Origin: Isoetes taiwanensis
Lineage: Eukaryota > Streptophyta > Lycopodiopsida > Isoetales > Isoetaceae
Direction: 5' to 3'
DNA: 64,000 nt
NCBI GenBank assembly: GCA_021234155.1
Contig: JAJEKV010000054.1
Span: forward strand, 9,012,655 to 9,076,654
The translations under genes were made by a program, and so were the position numbers. Of this stretch, positions 8,289 through 20,546 are shown piece after piece. A model generated the notes under the pieces. That model had not been told where the DNA came from and did not search any database. It saw only the letters and a list, made by a program, of their open reading frames with translations. Numbering within the stretch: the first letter of the stretch is position 1; the number at the start of each line of letters is the position of its first letter.

Positions 8289-11200
8289 AAGCATAATTCA
8301 AAAGATAATATGAATATGCATGGAAAGTACTGCTTAGTGCCTATTCGTAGACCTTCAGTCTATCCCAACAAGAGTAGAAATATATCAAAGATGACATATG
8401 GTTGTTTAAAGTGTATCAAAACTCTTTAGGATGACATTGTGAATGGTGTTAAATCAAGATGTGAATGAGTTGCTTAAAAAAACTTTTGTGAATGAACAAG
8501 CTGCATTGTCCATAGAGAATTTTAGAAGCCCATGCCTCAATATACTTTATCAAAGATAGTTTACACGATTAGCACAATCAATCAACATGCAAATAATATA
8601 TTGTAATAGCCCTAACGTAAAAATAAAAACCTAATGTTGATCTCAAAAGAATTGCTTTGCAAGTAGATGCCATACCTACAGGCAAAGCATTGACTTCCAA
8701 AAAAAAAAAGTGTTTAAGAATCATTGATTGTAGATGCCATACATTACAAATGAATCGGGAGTTAAGCTTGTGAATGCTTTTGAAACCAATATGTTCTTGA
8801 TTTTGATTCTAATGATCTAGCTTAAATCCATGACTATGGAGCTCATATAGTAATCTACAAGAAGTTTAAAAATGAATATACTTTGCAGGTAAGGGGGTCA
8901 CTTTGAAGCTATATATGGCTAATGCTATGAAGAAATGTTGTATTTGCATGTGCTTGCACTTACAATTGGATTAGAGTTTAGAAGATACAATCATAAGAGT
9001 GCATTGTTCTTTTGTCCAACATTAAAAATATACAATGCATCAGATTATTACCTTCTCTTAGAAAGAAAGGCAATGGCTTCAAAGAAAGTTATAATTGTCA
9101 AAAATAGACCGTCTGTGGTGCAAGTTATCCTGAATATAAACTTGTGAAGTATACGACGGTGCAGTAAATGATGAAAAATTTCCAACATTATTAGTAAATA
9201 TATTCTTCAAATGCATCTACACCAGCACTGGCTTGCTGGAATATATCTGCAACTGAAACCCAGAAGATACTGCAAAATTTCTTTGGTTTATTGCAAAAAT
9301 TTTGCAGCCTATGCACAAATTGTCAATCTTTGCATTGCATATTAGGTTATCATAGCAGATGGTTAGAAGTATACTTGCTTTACAAATTCGTTCCACACCT
9401 TGGCTATGGATCTGTCTAAAGTCAGGAAATCCTTACCTACATGCTCTTGATTTGAATTTGCCAAAATATTGACATTGATCATGTTATAGGTCTAGGTTTT
9501 GAACAAGTACTTGAAGAATGCCAAGAATAATACAAGATTTTGAAGAACGTCAGACTACTTTTCCCCTTATCTATATCTGCATAGAAAGAAGCAATAAGAT
9601 CAAGTACGTGTAACAAATCTCAGGACCTGCAAGAAAAAAAGGCAAAAAAAAAGGTATTATATTCCATGAACTCTCTTAGTAATAGAGTGATGAAGTGAGA
9701 TATGCAAAATATATGACAAACAAAAGAATGAGCTGCAGAAATATATGAGAAATAGAAGATTGAGCTGCCATTCAGCATGATTAAAACATTAAATGAAATG
9801 GATGTAGATTACAGCTCTAAAAAGGTTCCTATATTTCAACATAGACAGCATATAATCTTAGCTACAATTTAATTGCACCAACAGAAGAAAAAAGGCAATC
9901 ATGTTTTAAGTCCATACCTTCGCAAGAAAAGTCCCTGATGAAAGTTTAGTAGTAAGCAATTCCCTCAATCTTCGAATGGCTTTCACCTTATTCGCTAAAA
10001 TATCAAGCAATTGCAAAAGCTCATCAATTTTCAACGAAAATTTACAAGTTAGCCATAGCACAGGATGCAGCCCCTTCTAATATTCACTCTTGGTAGTCTT
10101 CGCAATGAAAGTGCAACAATTGCGCTCTGATAAGCCTATCGTAAGAAAATTTCCATGGCAAACATGAAAATCTTCAATTATGCACCTAGGTGCCTGGAAA
10201 TCTAGAGTCTGATGCTTTATACAATGTCCTTCCAATTGTGCATCAGCATAAATATTCAAGATAAGGACAATATTTTGCAAGGTGTAATTAATCAGATAAA
10301 GCTTGAAAAAGTCAAAGGCTGTAGCACTACTGGGAGATATAGCGAGCAAAGCATCCACAAAAAAAGGGGCAATGGTTCCAGGATATGCTCAACCTGGTGA
10401 TGTAAGGATGTGCAATGATTTAGAAACATGCAAAATCTTGTAATTGTGGTGGATGACATAACATATAGGTCGATCCCTACAGTATTTAGCTATGGGATGG
10501 CAGATGAGAGCACTTTTGTTTGAAACTCTAAGATAATGGCATAACATTGGGTATCAATCATGTTACTGCCAGAGTAGCTCTTCGCCATACGGGCATTTAA
10601 ATGAAGCAGAAGATATAAGGATGCGACTCCTCTACAACCGCATGTCTATCTATCTGACATGACAAGTTCACTTTCCTGCCAGTACATATACTGCAATGTG
10701 AACATTCTTCCATGGCTATTCGTGCAAGGCAATCTTCAAAATCCTACATATGTGCTGCAATCGTTGCATTCCATAATCCAATATTCTTAGCTGTGAAGTA
10801 ATCAAATCTACTCTCCGCTTCTTCAAAACATACAATACATACCCAGATATGTCAATTAGCATATAAAGGCCACAAAGGCACACAGCCAAGGCTCAGCAAG
10901 ATAATCTTGTTTGCTAAAATATGTAGCATAATAACAGGGGGTTGTTTTTGTATTTTTGTACATTTTTCCCTATGGTTTTTATATGATTTGGTGGTCGTAT
11001 TCTGCAAGGTGTACTAATGCGTACATCTAGAGTGCGCACTGTATTTTCACTTTCTAATTTCATATTTGTAATGGTTTAGACCCATGTTTGTGCTATATGT
11101 TATGTTAATGGCCGAGATGGAGTCGTGAGTCCTTAATCAAGGGCTCACAATAAACACCCTATTTCCATAGCCCATGTAATTGTTTTTTAAAATCAAAAGC

Positions 11201-11448
11201 CAACATGCAGATGACGAGCTATGTATTCTAGGGTTTCCATTCTTTTGCTCTTCTAGCTTGCCGATCTTTGCACTCACGGCCAACACAGAGAACAAGTCCC
11301 CCATGCATTTACAGGGGAAACAAGAGTCGGCTTTGGTTTGTGGCACAGTTACGATGATAAATCGTTATGGCCCCTTTTCTTTTTGTTGCTTGGTCGGGGT
11401 AGGGGTAAAAGCTTGGTAGGTGCGGTATGAGAGCATGGCGGTGATATT
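8289..11448. other. Long AT-rich stretch, nothing supported
   Basis: No reading frame with protein-like composition, no tRNA-like fold and no clear repeat pair was found. Short open frames here (for example at 10077-10358, minus) are isolated and show no motif. Confidence 0.6.
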
Positions 11449-11453
11449 GCAAG
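11449..11453. repeat. Target-site duplication GCAAG (left copy)
   Basis: GCAAG abuts the TGTTA start of the left LTR and is repeated at 22499-22503 directly after the CAAACA end of the right LTR. This fixes both element boundaries. Confidence 0.9.
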
Positions 11454-12026
11454 TGTTAGTCACGTGCCTCACAGTGCAGGACTATTCATGCATCTGACAG
11501 GACCGGGTCAAGCTCAAGGATCCTCGATCAACCCCGGGTGAGGACATCAAGGCTCCTTGAAGACCAAGCGGCGGAGACCCCCTTGATCAAAGCCTTTTGG
11601 CTGTCAACAAGCGCCCTTCCGGACAAGTAGATGACCCGTCCCGCCAGCGTCGGCGTCGGCGTGATTCTAGGCACTTCAAGAGGCACAGCCAAATCGGGCC
11701 TCCTTCCGGGAGTAAGACGCGAGATCGGTCGAGTGTCTATATTGGGCCCAAGGCCATTGTACTATATATATGAGCAGAGTTAGCTCATAAGTTTTTAGAT
11801 GAGTTTGGAGTCTTGTCTCTTTTCAGTTTTCTCTCTATTGCGAGAGCTCATGTATTTTCATCATTGATATCAAGGAAGCTTATCATCTTTCTCTCATTTG
11901 TTCTGTTCTCTTCTTTTTCTTCTCTTTCAGCAAATCCCGCGTGACATAGTCCCCCGGACTCTCCTGTTAGATCCACGGGTCCTCACAGAGGGCTGTCTTC
12001 GGGAGTTCGAACCCGGACCCCAAACA
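11454..12026 (+). repeat. 5' LTR (573 bp)
   Basis: It begins TGTTAGTCACGTGCCTC and ends GACCCCAAACA. Compared with the right LTR, the second half (from about 11744) is almost identical. The first 280 bp carry many differences, a good part of them CG to CA or TG changes plus short indels. The U5 end contains GTTCGAACCC, which mimics a tRNA T-loop but is not part of a tRNA gene. Confidence 0.9.
11761..11772 (+). promoter_or_regulatory. LTR TATA box
   Basis: TACTATATATATGAG lies mid-LTR and is repeated at the matching place of the 3' LTR (about 22231). It is the likely core promoter for the element's RNA, placing the transcription start some 30 bp downstream. Confidence 0.6.
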
Positions 12027-12028
12027 CA

Positions 12029-12048
12029 TGCGCCACTTGCGGGTCCGA
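12029..12048 (+). other. Primer binding site, probably tRNA-Asp-like, degenerate
   Basis: TGCGCCACTTGCGGGTCCGA follows the LTR after two bases. It resembles the complement of a tRNA-Asp 3' end (TGGCGCC and a later GGG). Athila/Tat-type elements often use this primer, but several mismatches remain, so this is a probable assignment. Confidence 0.45.
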
Positions 12049-12237
12049 TTTTCTCCTACTTTCTACGCATGCGCCATGTGCGTGGTAATTTCACGCCCGG
12101 AAGAACTCCTTTCTCGAGCGGCATCTCGCTTGGAGCGCCATCGGCGTCGGGAAAGCATTCAGCGACATGTATGGATCTGCCTTATGACATAGAGGAGGCC
12201 ATCTTGGTCTAGGGCTCGGTCAGCGCCACCCACCCTC

Positions 12238-13260
12238 GTGTCGGTCGTCCCAGTTCCCCGCCCCAAGCGTGCAAACATTGCTCACAACCTCAGTCCCCTC
12301 ATCACTATCAGGAGCCTTATCCGGCTCAACCTTCTCAACCGTACTTTCACACCCCTGAACATGCCTACATCCATCATTCTTCAGGCCATACGCCTCTTCC
12401 TTCGCAACCATCATCTCCCCCGGGTGGGCACGGCTATCCACATGTCTCCTTTGCGCCTACCCAGGAATATCCTTTCCCTATGTTTCCCCTTTGCTCTTCC
12501 TGTTTACAACCTTACGGATCTCAAAACCAATGCTCCGGCTACTTCCGGTATCTCAATCAAGTCACCCCTTCGCCGTGGTCCGTCGGGCACAATGCCACAT
12601 CCACCTCAACCTCAATATCCTCACTATCTTTGTTCTGTCCAGCCCGGCACTTTCACATCTACCTTTCGGACTGAACCGACTTATCCCACCTTTGGCAACA
12701 CGAAGGCAAACCGTTAGACCAAAGTGCTCAGGCCCACATGGAAGAATTTGAGGCTCTAGCTGTCCTAAATGGTCACGCGCAACCTCAACTGAAATTCCAC
12801 ATCTTTTCCACCACCACTGCGTGGCTCTCCTCATCAATGGCTCATGTCCAACAAAAGCCATTGGAAACAAGACTGGTCGAAATCGCCTTTGCTTTTCTCT
12901 CTCATTCTGGGACCACGGATGATGATCAACTTCATCTCAAGCAACTCAATGAACTTCAACAAGAGCCCGCGAGATCTGCGGGATTTTTTTGGATCGACTT
13001 CACATTACGCTAAGTAAGCTCAAGGAGTACCCTACGAGCCAGATTTTGGTGCGGTTTCTCCAAGGACTTCCTCCCGCTATTCGACTCATGATGAATACTG
13101 CGTCCAAAACTTTGGAGCGGGCTATCGATGCTGTCAATCACTTCGTCAATGTTTCCTCCCGAGGCATGGCTCTTCAAGAGCTCCCGTTCATTCCACTGTC
13201 ATGGTTCCACAAGCGGTACATTCAGCCTCAACACGCTAATCCGCAGTGTGATCAAATCGG
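12238..13260 (+). pseudogene. gag: gag capsid region, frameshifted
   Basis: Overlapping short frames read Pro/Gln/Ser-rich protein at first (12238-12717), then a capsid-like stretch (12738-13170) with QLKFHIFSTTTAWLSSSM and ILVRFLQGLPPAIRLMMNT, typical of retrotransposon Gag assembly domains. At least three shifts of frame are needed to follow it. It leads directly into the zinc knuckles at 13261. The product would form the virus-like particle shell. Confidence 0.6.
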
Positions 13261-14697
13261 TGCCATATTTGCAAATATCAAGGCCATTTGGCCAATGAGT
13301 GCAACTCCACCAATGGCCCGCCTCATTGCAAGCGATGCAACATGTGCAATCATGCCACGGAAGAGTGCACTCGCACTCATCCCCACCGTTCGCAACAAAA
13401 TGGTTTATCAAGTGCAAACCACACCTCGAAAGCAACAATCGCACTATCGCTGACCACCTCTTGAGTGCAGCCACGCAACTCTATCGACCGCCGGGACCAA
13501 CCACGGGGATCCAACCAACGTCCTCCTTTTGATCCTTCTAAAGCTCAGTGTTATCACTGTCAAGAATGGGGTCATACCACCACGGCGTGTCCTCAACTTC
13601 CACAAGTTCAGGTACAGCTTCCTGGCACAAATCAGACCACATCGGTCCGCCTCACGGCTTACCAACTCTGGCTCGCTAATGGCAAACAAGGCCCGCGACC
13701 AGTTCTTAAGAAGCCACCAAGAGCGCCTCAGCAATCACGCTATCAACCAGCTCCAGCAAATCAACCTCAGCTGGATCAACAAGCCCAAGAGGAAATTTTT
13801 CAGGCACTTAATCCTCCAGTCCAGCCGTCAAATTGGGTTGGTTTAGTTTCACGCCAGACCAAGGCATCACGTCCCTTGACTATTATTCAGAAGGGCACGC
13901 AACCTGCCTTTGCAGTTGACACCATTCCTCATGGGGACGAAAAAAAGGTTCACTTTGCACCTGACTTGGAAAAGCTCATGCCACATGTCATGCCCAAAGT
14001 TCGCCAAAGCATTTTGAACCTCATGCAAGCTGCTGAAGGCCGCACATTGGCAAATGTTCATGCCACCACTAGAGCTCAACAAAGACAAGATACACCTTCA
14101 ACATCTCAACCTCCACGCTCTCAGACATATCCCAATATTGCAGCCGAGGTTGACTTACTCAAAGAAGTTGCTGCTTCCCTGCCACGCACTCCCGCACCAG
14201 TGGAACCAGCAGATCCTTTTTCTCATGTACCTCTCGAACTCCAAGAGGAGCTCGCCAAGATCAAAATTCCTTTAAGCTTGGCAACCATTTTAAAACTCTG
14301 TCCTGCTCTCAAGGACCAGTTACCACTCCCAACTGTTTTAGTTGGGGCTGTGGCTACCTCTACACCCACGGTCCATGCCACGGTGGGAAATCAACAAGTC
14401 AACCATGTTCAAATCGATGGAGGTAGTGCAGTCAATCTCATCACGGATAAACTCCGCAAACAAATGGGCATCACACAACTCTTTCGTGCCCCATATGACA
14501 TCAAATTGGCTAATGGCCACATCACGAGACCTCAAGGCGTCACACCTATTCTTCACATCAACATAGGTGATCTCCGCTTTCCCATGGAATTTGGAGTGTG
14601 GAAAGCTGGCGAAGATCCAGGTGACTATGAAATGCTGGTAGGCAGACCTTTTCTCCGCCGGGCAAAGAGTATCCATTCTTGGGCCCCGCGGACCGGT
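13261..14697 (+). pseudogene. gag nucleocapsid (three CCHC knuckles) and aspartic protease
   Basis: One reading phase shows CHICKYQGHLANEC (13261-13302), CKRCNMCNHATEEC (13327-13368) and CYHCQEWGHTTTAC (13549-13590), all perfect CX2CX4HX4C zinc knuckles for RNA binding. A stop at 13450-13452 separates the first two from the third. From 13465 the frame is open for 411 codons to 14700. A Pro/Gln-rich linker leads to VQIDGGSAVNLIT near 14410, the D-G-G form of the retropepsin active site, followed by YEMLVGRPFL, the usual protease flap and C-terminal region. This is the best-preserved coding part of the element's gag-pol. Confidence 0.75.
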
Positions 14698-14699
14698 TA

Positions 14700-16120
14700 G
14701 TCATCACCGATGGTCATCTCAATGCCACCATGGACTTGCAAGCAGGCGGGATCATTTCTGTTGACAATCGCGGAACCTTCTCTCTCGGACACGATTACGA
14801 AGAAGCTCGAATATTTATCAAGTTCGGGCTCCACTGCGGGAGTGCGCCTCATCGTCATCCTACCGAATATGCCGATCCTTGGGGAGAAATGACTCTTGAT
14901 CGAGGACCCGGTGGCTGCCTTACTTGACCCTATCGGCTCCTTGCAATCGAATCCAGCGGCGTTGATCACTTTTCGTGATCTTCGACACTCTCGCAACTCC
15001 CGTTGATGTACATCTTTGTCATGAAGCAACCAGCGCTAGATGACAGCGAGCAACCTCTCTTTTCACCACATAAAAGTGCCGCGCGTTCGGTTATGCTCCA
15101 ACCTCACGCACACATTGTCGGGGATAATGAAGTCATACCCCATATTCAGACTCGAAGTGAGATTGTGGGCGTTGGCAACAATCAACCTGTCGCATTCTTT
15201 GCAAACCTTAGGCTCCTTATCGTTAGCGGGGGCCGTCCGCGCGGATTCAAAAATTCAAACACATTTTTAGCTGGAGTTACAAAGATCTTAGGGGAATCAA
15301 CAAAAGCTTGGGGGAACTCACCATTCCTACCAAATCGATGCACGACCGTGTGTAGCAACGATACAAGACAGGCTCAACCCTAATTACCGTGATGGCGTCA
15401 AGGCGGAAATTGACAAACTCCTTGCTGCGGGTTTGATCTATGAGGTCAAACATTGCGAATGGGTGAGCCCCATCGTCATTGCCCTTAAGCACAATGGTAA
15501 GATCGGCGTACGTGTAGACTATCGGAACTCAATCGGGCCACGGGCGTGATCATTTTCCACTTCCCTTCACGGACCAAGTTACGGAAGAAGTGGTTGGACA
15601 TGAGATGTACTCCTTTATGGATGGTTTTTCGGCTACAATCGGATCTCCATCAAAGAATCTGATCAACTCAAGACCACTTTCACCACCCCCGGGGCACTTT
15701 TTGCCTACAAGGTGGTTCCTTTTGGATTATCCAACTCTCCTTCAACATTTCAACGCATCATGCTCTCGGTTTTCATGATTTCATGAAGGAAAATCCCTTC
15801 TTGCAAATTTTTCAAGATGACTTCTCCGCCCTCTGATTCCATGGTGACCATTTGGATAAATTGGAACTCGTCTTCCGAAATGTGATGAGTCCGGCATTAG
15901 TCTCAATCCCGAGAAATGCACCTTTTTGCGTCCTTACGGTGTTACTCGTTAGGCCATGTTGTCGACCAAAGCGGGGAATCACCGATCCCGCCAAAATGGG
16001 TTATTGTGTGCTCAAGGCTCAAGCACCGGCCAATATCAAAAGAGACAGCTCTTTCACGGGAAAGGTCAATTATTACTCCACCTTCATACACGGGTGGCCA
16101 TTGCAGATCCCATTCATAAA
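14700..16120 (+). pseudogene. pol: Reverse transcriptase, broken
   Basis: Fragments in shifting frames show KHNGKIGVRVDYR (about 15487-15525), SFMDGF (about 15610) and VPFGLSNSPSTFQRIM (about 15711-15762), which are RT fingers and palm motifs. FQDDF near 15808 stands where the catalytic Y/FxDD occurs. The catalytic aspartates are still visible, but stops and indels break the frame many times. RT copies element RNA into cDNA in the particle. Confidence 0.75.
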
Positions 16121-16179
16121 CTCACGGGTGACGAATCCACGGGCTTGGAATTCCCGGAAATTTGCTTTCCAACAATTTG

Positions 16180-16620
16180 AAGCTTTTTGCTTACTCGGGC
16201 ACGGTTCTTGTTCCTCCTCAATGGGACAAGCCCTTTCCGCGTTCATGTCGATGTCTCGGCGTTTGCTATTGGAGCTGTTCTTTCTCAAGAATATGATCGC
16301 CTAAATCGATAAACCAAATCCTTTCGCCGGGCCGCAAACTCAATTCTGGCGGCGCCAACTATTACGCCCACGGGCGTGAAGCTTTGGGTCTCATTTTTAC
16401 GTGTCCAACGCTTCCGTCATTACCTTTTGGGCAGTCAAATCAAGTTCTTTGTGGACCACCAAGCACTCCTCTATTTGATCAACAAGTCCCGCCCACGGGC
16501 CGCATTGCTCGTTGGGTCCTTCTTCTCCAAGAATTTGCTCCTTTTGAAATCGTTCATAAGGCGGCAAATCTCATGTTGTTCGGATTATCTTTCACGCATC
16601 CACACGGATGATCCCGCAAG
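16180..16620 (+). pseudogene. pol: RNase H domain
   Basis: HVDVSAFAIGAVLSQ (about 16240-16285) and FFVDHQALLYLINKS (about 16448-16492) match the RT-linked RNase H of Ty3 elements. A DYLSR-like end is at about 16578. The domain removes template RNA during cDNA synthesis. It is broken by at least two frame changes. Confidence 0.7.
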
Positions 16621-16789
16621 GGGTCTCGGGCGCCTTCCACGATGCTCAACTCTTTTTAGTCACGGCAACACCACATTGGTTCCATGATTTTCAGCGAGTA
16701 CCTCCTCACGGGTGCTCTTCCACCGGAAGGCGAGGCGGCTCTCTCTCGCCTTGGCGACAATCCGTCGCCATCAATTTCTCCCGAGAGGT

Positions 16790-17880
16790 CCGTGACTACA
16801 CCATGGTTGCCGGACATCTCTACAAAAGGGTTGGGACACCATCGCCCTATTTGTGTTCTACCTCATGAAGTTCGGACATTGTTCGAGAAGCTCATCAAGG
16901 GCTCGGTGGTGGTCATTTTCATGGTGACACCACGGGCACGCCAAAATCCTTCTGTGGGTATTATTGGCCCACGCTCTTCAAAGATGCTCCCCACGCCCGA
17001 CGCGTGTGGCGGCTTACCCGTGGTGGGGCGCCCCCCGACCCGTGGCGGCTCTTCCCTTGGCGCCGGCCGCCACGCCCTTCCCTTCAAGCAAATGGGGAAT
17101 GGACTTTGTGGGACCTATAGATCCTCTGCGAGGCACACACGCGAGTGCGATACATTCGGTTCTCACCGACACGCCACCAAATGGGCGGAAGTTTGTGCAC
17201 TTCAGAACAACAACTTGCTGCAAGCACGGCTAGAGTCCTCTATCAACAAATCATCACGCGATTCGCTGCCCCACCTGAGCTGGTGGGTGGACCGTGGTGT
17301 TCATTTCATCAATCATACTATCAAAAGCCGACGGATTATCTCGATACATCATCACAAGAGCACACCTTACTATCCTCAAGGCAATGGGTTGGCGTAAAGC
17401 ACCAACAAAACTCTGGTCACCATTCTCAAGAAAATTTGTGACGCTTCCCCCGCAGTTAGCGGAGACAAAACTTCCTCTTGTTCTTTGGGCCTACAATACT
17501 TGTTTCAAGATTGCTACGGGTCACCTCCTTTTAAATTGGTTTATGGTCGAGGAAGCTCTCATGCCCTTTGAATACATCCTTCCAACACTCCGTTTTCAAG
17601 CAAGCTCTTTGCTCATAATCCACCAATTTGCTCTCAAAGAAGCGGGTCTATCAATTAGAACAGTTGGATGAACTTAGAAGGGATGCTTATATTCGTGTTC
17701 TTCATGGACAACAGTTGCAAAAATCTTTACATGACAAGCGTTTGAAGACAAAAACATTCAAAGAAGGAGATTTGGTTCTTCTTTATGATTCCGTGTACAA
17801 AAAATTTTCCGGGTAAACTCAAGTTTCGTTGGCTTGGCCCTTATCAAATTGTTCAAGTGGTTAGACCAAAGCGTTTTCCA
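16790..17880 (+). pseudogene. pol: Integrase without chromodomain
   Basis: An HHCC-like region (GHFHGD, then a WP.L core near 16960) leads to WGMDFVGPIDPLRGTHASAI (about 17093-17152), the start of the DDE core. Later come YNTCFKIATGHLP (about 17494), FKEGDLVLLYDS (about 17757) and FRWLGPYQIVQVV (about 17824), the C-terminal GPY/F-type module. Frames are shifted repeatedly. No chromodomain follows, which argues for the Athila/Tat group and against chromoviruses. Confidence 0.75.
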
Positions 17881-18539
17881 ACTAGCTGAAGTTAGATGGC
17901 ACTCCATTACCTACATTGGTTAATGGTTTTCGTTTCAAAGCATTTCATCATACAGAAAGTGAACATCAACACACAGAGACAGTTCAAGAAGCAAACACCA
18001 CAGAAAGTGACTAGAAAGGCGGTAGATTATATTATAGTGGAGATTTTGTTTACAAAATGTGGCATGACCCGACTATTTCGCTATGGGCGCGCCCTATATA
18101 CAAAAAGCGGGCTCGAGCCCTATTTACTCGATCCCCACGAGGAAAAACCCTCTACTCGGGTTCGGGGCGGAGGTGATGCAGAAGGAGATGGTAGAGGTTA
18201 CGCTCCGGATCCCAGCGAAGATGCGGAACCACCTCCATCCCGTTGGTCTTGGTCCGGGATGTTCAGCCATCCCGGCACACCGGCCGTCCATGCGAATGCC
18301 CACGATTGTGGCGGCGCGAGATCGAACAATTCATCTTACAAGTGATCCACTCGGCGGTTAGTGGGCATTGTGCAATCTTCGTTCAAGCCAGCGGAGCCAT
18401 ACCGGCGCCATCGGATGCCTTCGTTTCTCTCGGTTCGTCTTATATAGCCAATGGCGAGGAACTCCTTGTCGGCGTGGACCAATCACACAAATCGCCAAGC
18501 GTGTTTGCAATGCAAAATTTGTTTCTAAAATGAGAATCT

Positions 18540-19556
18540 GTTCTCCGCCGCATATCTAGCCATGGTACCTTCCGACACATTCCTTTTAATGATATCCCAC
18601 TTCGAGTTGCCCGATTGAATGCCATTCCTTCTTTCCACGCTTGGTCGAACATTAATGGGTGTCCTTTGCCATCTGTCACATCAATCTTTCTTTCACGTCT
18701 CATCCTCACCGTTCATTGCTTCTCCCTTACGTTTTTGGGACTTAGCCAAATTTTTTGCCTCTCAATACCCTTCTTCGCATCTTTTGACACCTGGCACCAT
18801 CAGCGGTTCGGTTTCACACTCTTCATACCTCTTAGCCTCGGTTATGCGCCCTAAAACAAACCTTTTTCGTTCCTCTGCGCCTTTGTCCTCCATGCTTTCG
18901 ACTTTCGTCTTCCGCCTTTGGCATCCCTCTTCGTTCGCACATCATTCCATGGCTGCCCCAAGATTTTCTACACTTCAAGCCTCTTTGCTCCCAAGGATCC
19001 AGGCCCTTTTTGCATCGTATCCTTCTTGGCGCCCACTTTCAGGTGAAGCCCTTGTTGGCCCAAATAAAAAGTCATTTGAGCGACACCAGCTTCTGAATTC
19101 TCTCAAATGGAGCTTCCGGCTCCAAATCGACCGATTCGCAGCAGTTCATCGCCAATATCGTTAACGCCCGCCAAGGTTACACCAGCACCGTGGTCGATGG
19201 CACCACTATTTCATTGACTCAACATTTGATTTCTGAGGTATTTCATATTCCCTTGCACACCCCTTTGTGTATCATGGTGCGCTATCTGAGGGATATCGAT
19301 GTCACGAGTTTGGTGCACACGCTTATCATGCCAATGTCCATCGTCGACCAATATCGACAAGCCTCACGAGACCTTTGTTAAATTTCTGTGGCGAAAATTC
19401 CTTGGGTATTCTATCAAGAACACCCATATCAATAAGCCTTTCTATAACCTGGTCCTCACTGCTACACACTCCAAACACCACATAGATTGGCCCCAAATGA
19501 TGTTCTATCGTCTTCTCCAAGAAATGGACCTTAGCGGGTACCACTTCCATTTCTGA
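18540..19556 (+). pseudogene. Extra coding region downstream of integrase, plant-mobile-domain-like
   Basis: Frames here are broken but protein-like. FIANIVNARQGYTSTVVDG followed by TISLTQHLISEVFHIP (19143-19255) and HIDWPQMMFYRLLQEMDL (about 19480-19535) resemble the layout of the 'putative plant transposon protein' domain found in plant retroelements: a short beta segment, then an S/T-rich line ending in an 'I..VF.IP' motif, then a helix pair. This resemblance is by eye. The region lies in sense, after integrase and before the coiled coil, where Athila elements carry an env-like ORF. No membrane segment typical of an envelope is seen. Confidence 0.4.
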
Positions 19557-19816
19557 AGTTTCTGTGGGAGGGCACTTTCAAGCCCTCATCCGTTATTACT
19601 TCCCTCCCACACCACCAAATTCTCATAATTCCACTCAACGCTCCCTTCCAATCACTCACCAAGTTGGCACATCACGCCTGATCTTCCCTCGGTCATGACC
19701 ACAGTCACACTCATGTCACTGTCTCCTCCTCCGCTACACCATCCACTTCACACCATTTTTCCCAGACCTCCCAAACCAGGCAACAGCCAGCTCCACCACC
19801 ACAACACCCTCGTCAG

Positions 19817-20546
19817 TTGTTGTATCAGTATCAGCAGGATGCTCAAGCTGCTGCTCTTAAGTTACAAGAATCCCAAGACGCTCTTATGAGCGGGGTTCAA
19901 CGGGCACTCGAGGCCTCTGATGCGGTACACCAAGACCTTCAAGCTGCAACTGCCCAAGTTGCAACTTTGGAGGCCAAACTTCAAGACAAGCATGAAGCTC
20001 TCTTACAGGCTCATGCAGATCTCAAAAGTACACAAGCTCAAGTCAGCCAACTCGCAGATCAGCAGGCTCGGCTCGGTCGAAATTCGGGACTTTATTGGAG
20101 CACAACAAGTCCAAAGGCTCTCCGAAAGTACCAAGGACGCAGAGATATTGCTAAACTCAATGCCTTGTACTCGGAACTGTGTGAAAATTTCAGCACTCAA
20201 GTTCAAAATCTTTCAGCCCGGGACGCTCAAGTCGCCTCCTTGACGGCTCAGCTTTCTACACAGACCTCTCAGCTCACCTCTCTTCAAGATCAGCTTACGA
20301 GGTGCGAGTAAAAGAAAATACTAGATGCCAGCGGAGATTGCCGTGCTTCGTCTCAATACACTTGGGGAAATCTTCCTCCCGAGTCAATCCTTCGAGAAGC
20401 GGGTCCGTGACGATCCGCTGCTACTCGAAAGGGACAATCGGATCCGTGATCTCGAACAACATTTTGCGGCAAGCTATTCCGATCTGGCGATGAGGCTCAA
20501 GCAAAACTTGGCCCGGGCGCAATTCTTCCGCGAGAATGCCGGTTGA
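19817..20546 (+). pseudogene. Long Gln/Ala-rich coiled-coil protein
   Basis: After a Pro/Gln-rich linker, 19817-20311 reads a continuous heptad-rich segment (YQQDAQAAALKLQESQDAL, AATAQVATLEAKLQDKHEAL, SLTAQLSTQTSQLTSLQDQL). One frame step later, 20325-20546 continues with charged helix (ERDNRIRDLEQHFAASYSDL). It would form a parallel or antiparallel coiled coil of more than 200 residues. It is better preserved than pol in the same element. It probably belongs to the same extra protein as the domain at 18540-19556. Function unknown. Confidence 0.5.

Noticed and set aside
12003-12016. tRNA gene (GTTCGAACCC T-loop-like)
   Set aside because: It lies at the LTR end, occurs in both LTRs, and no acceptor or anticodon stems can be formed around it.
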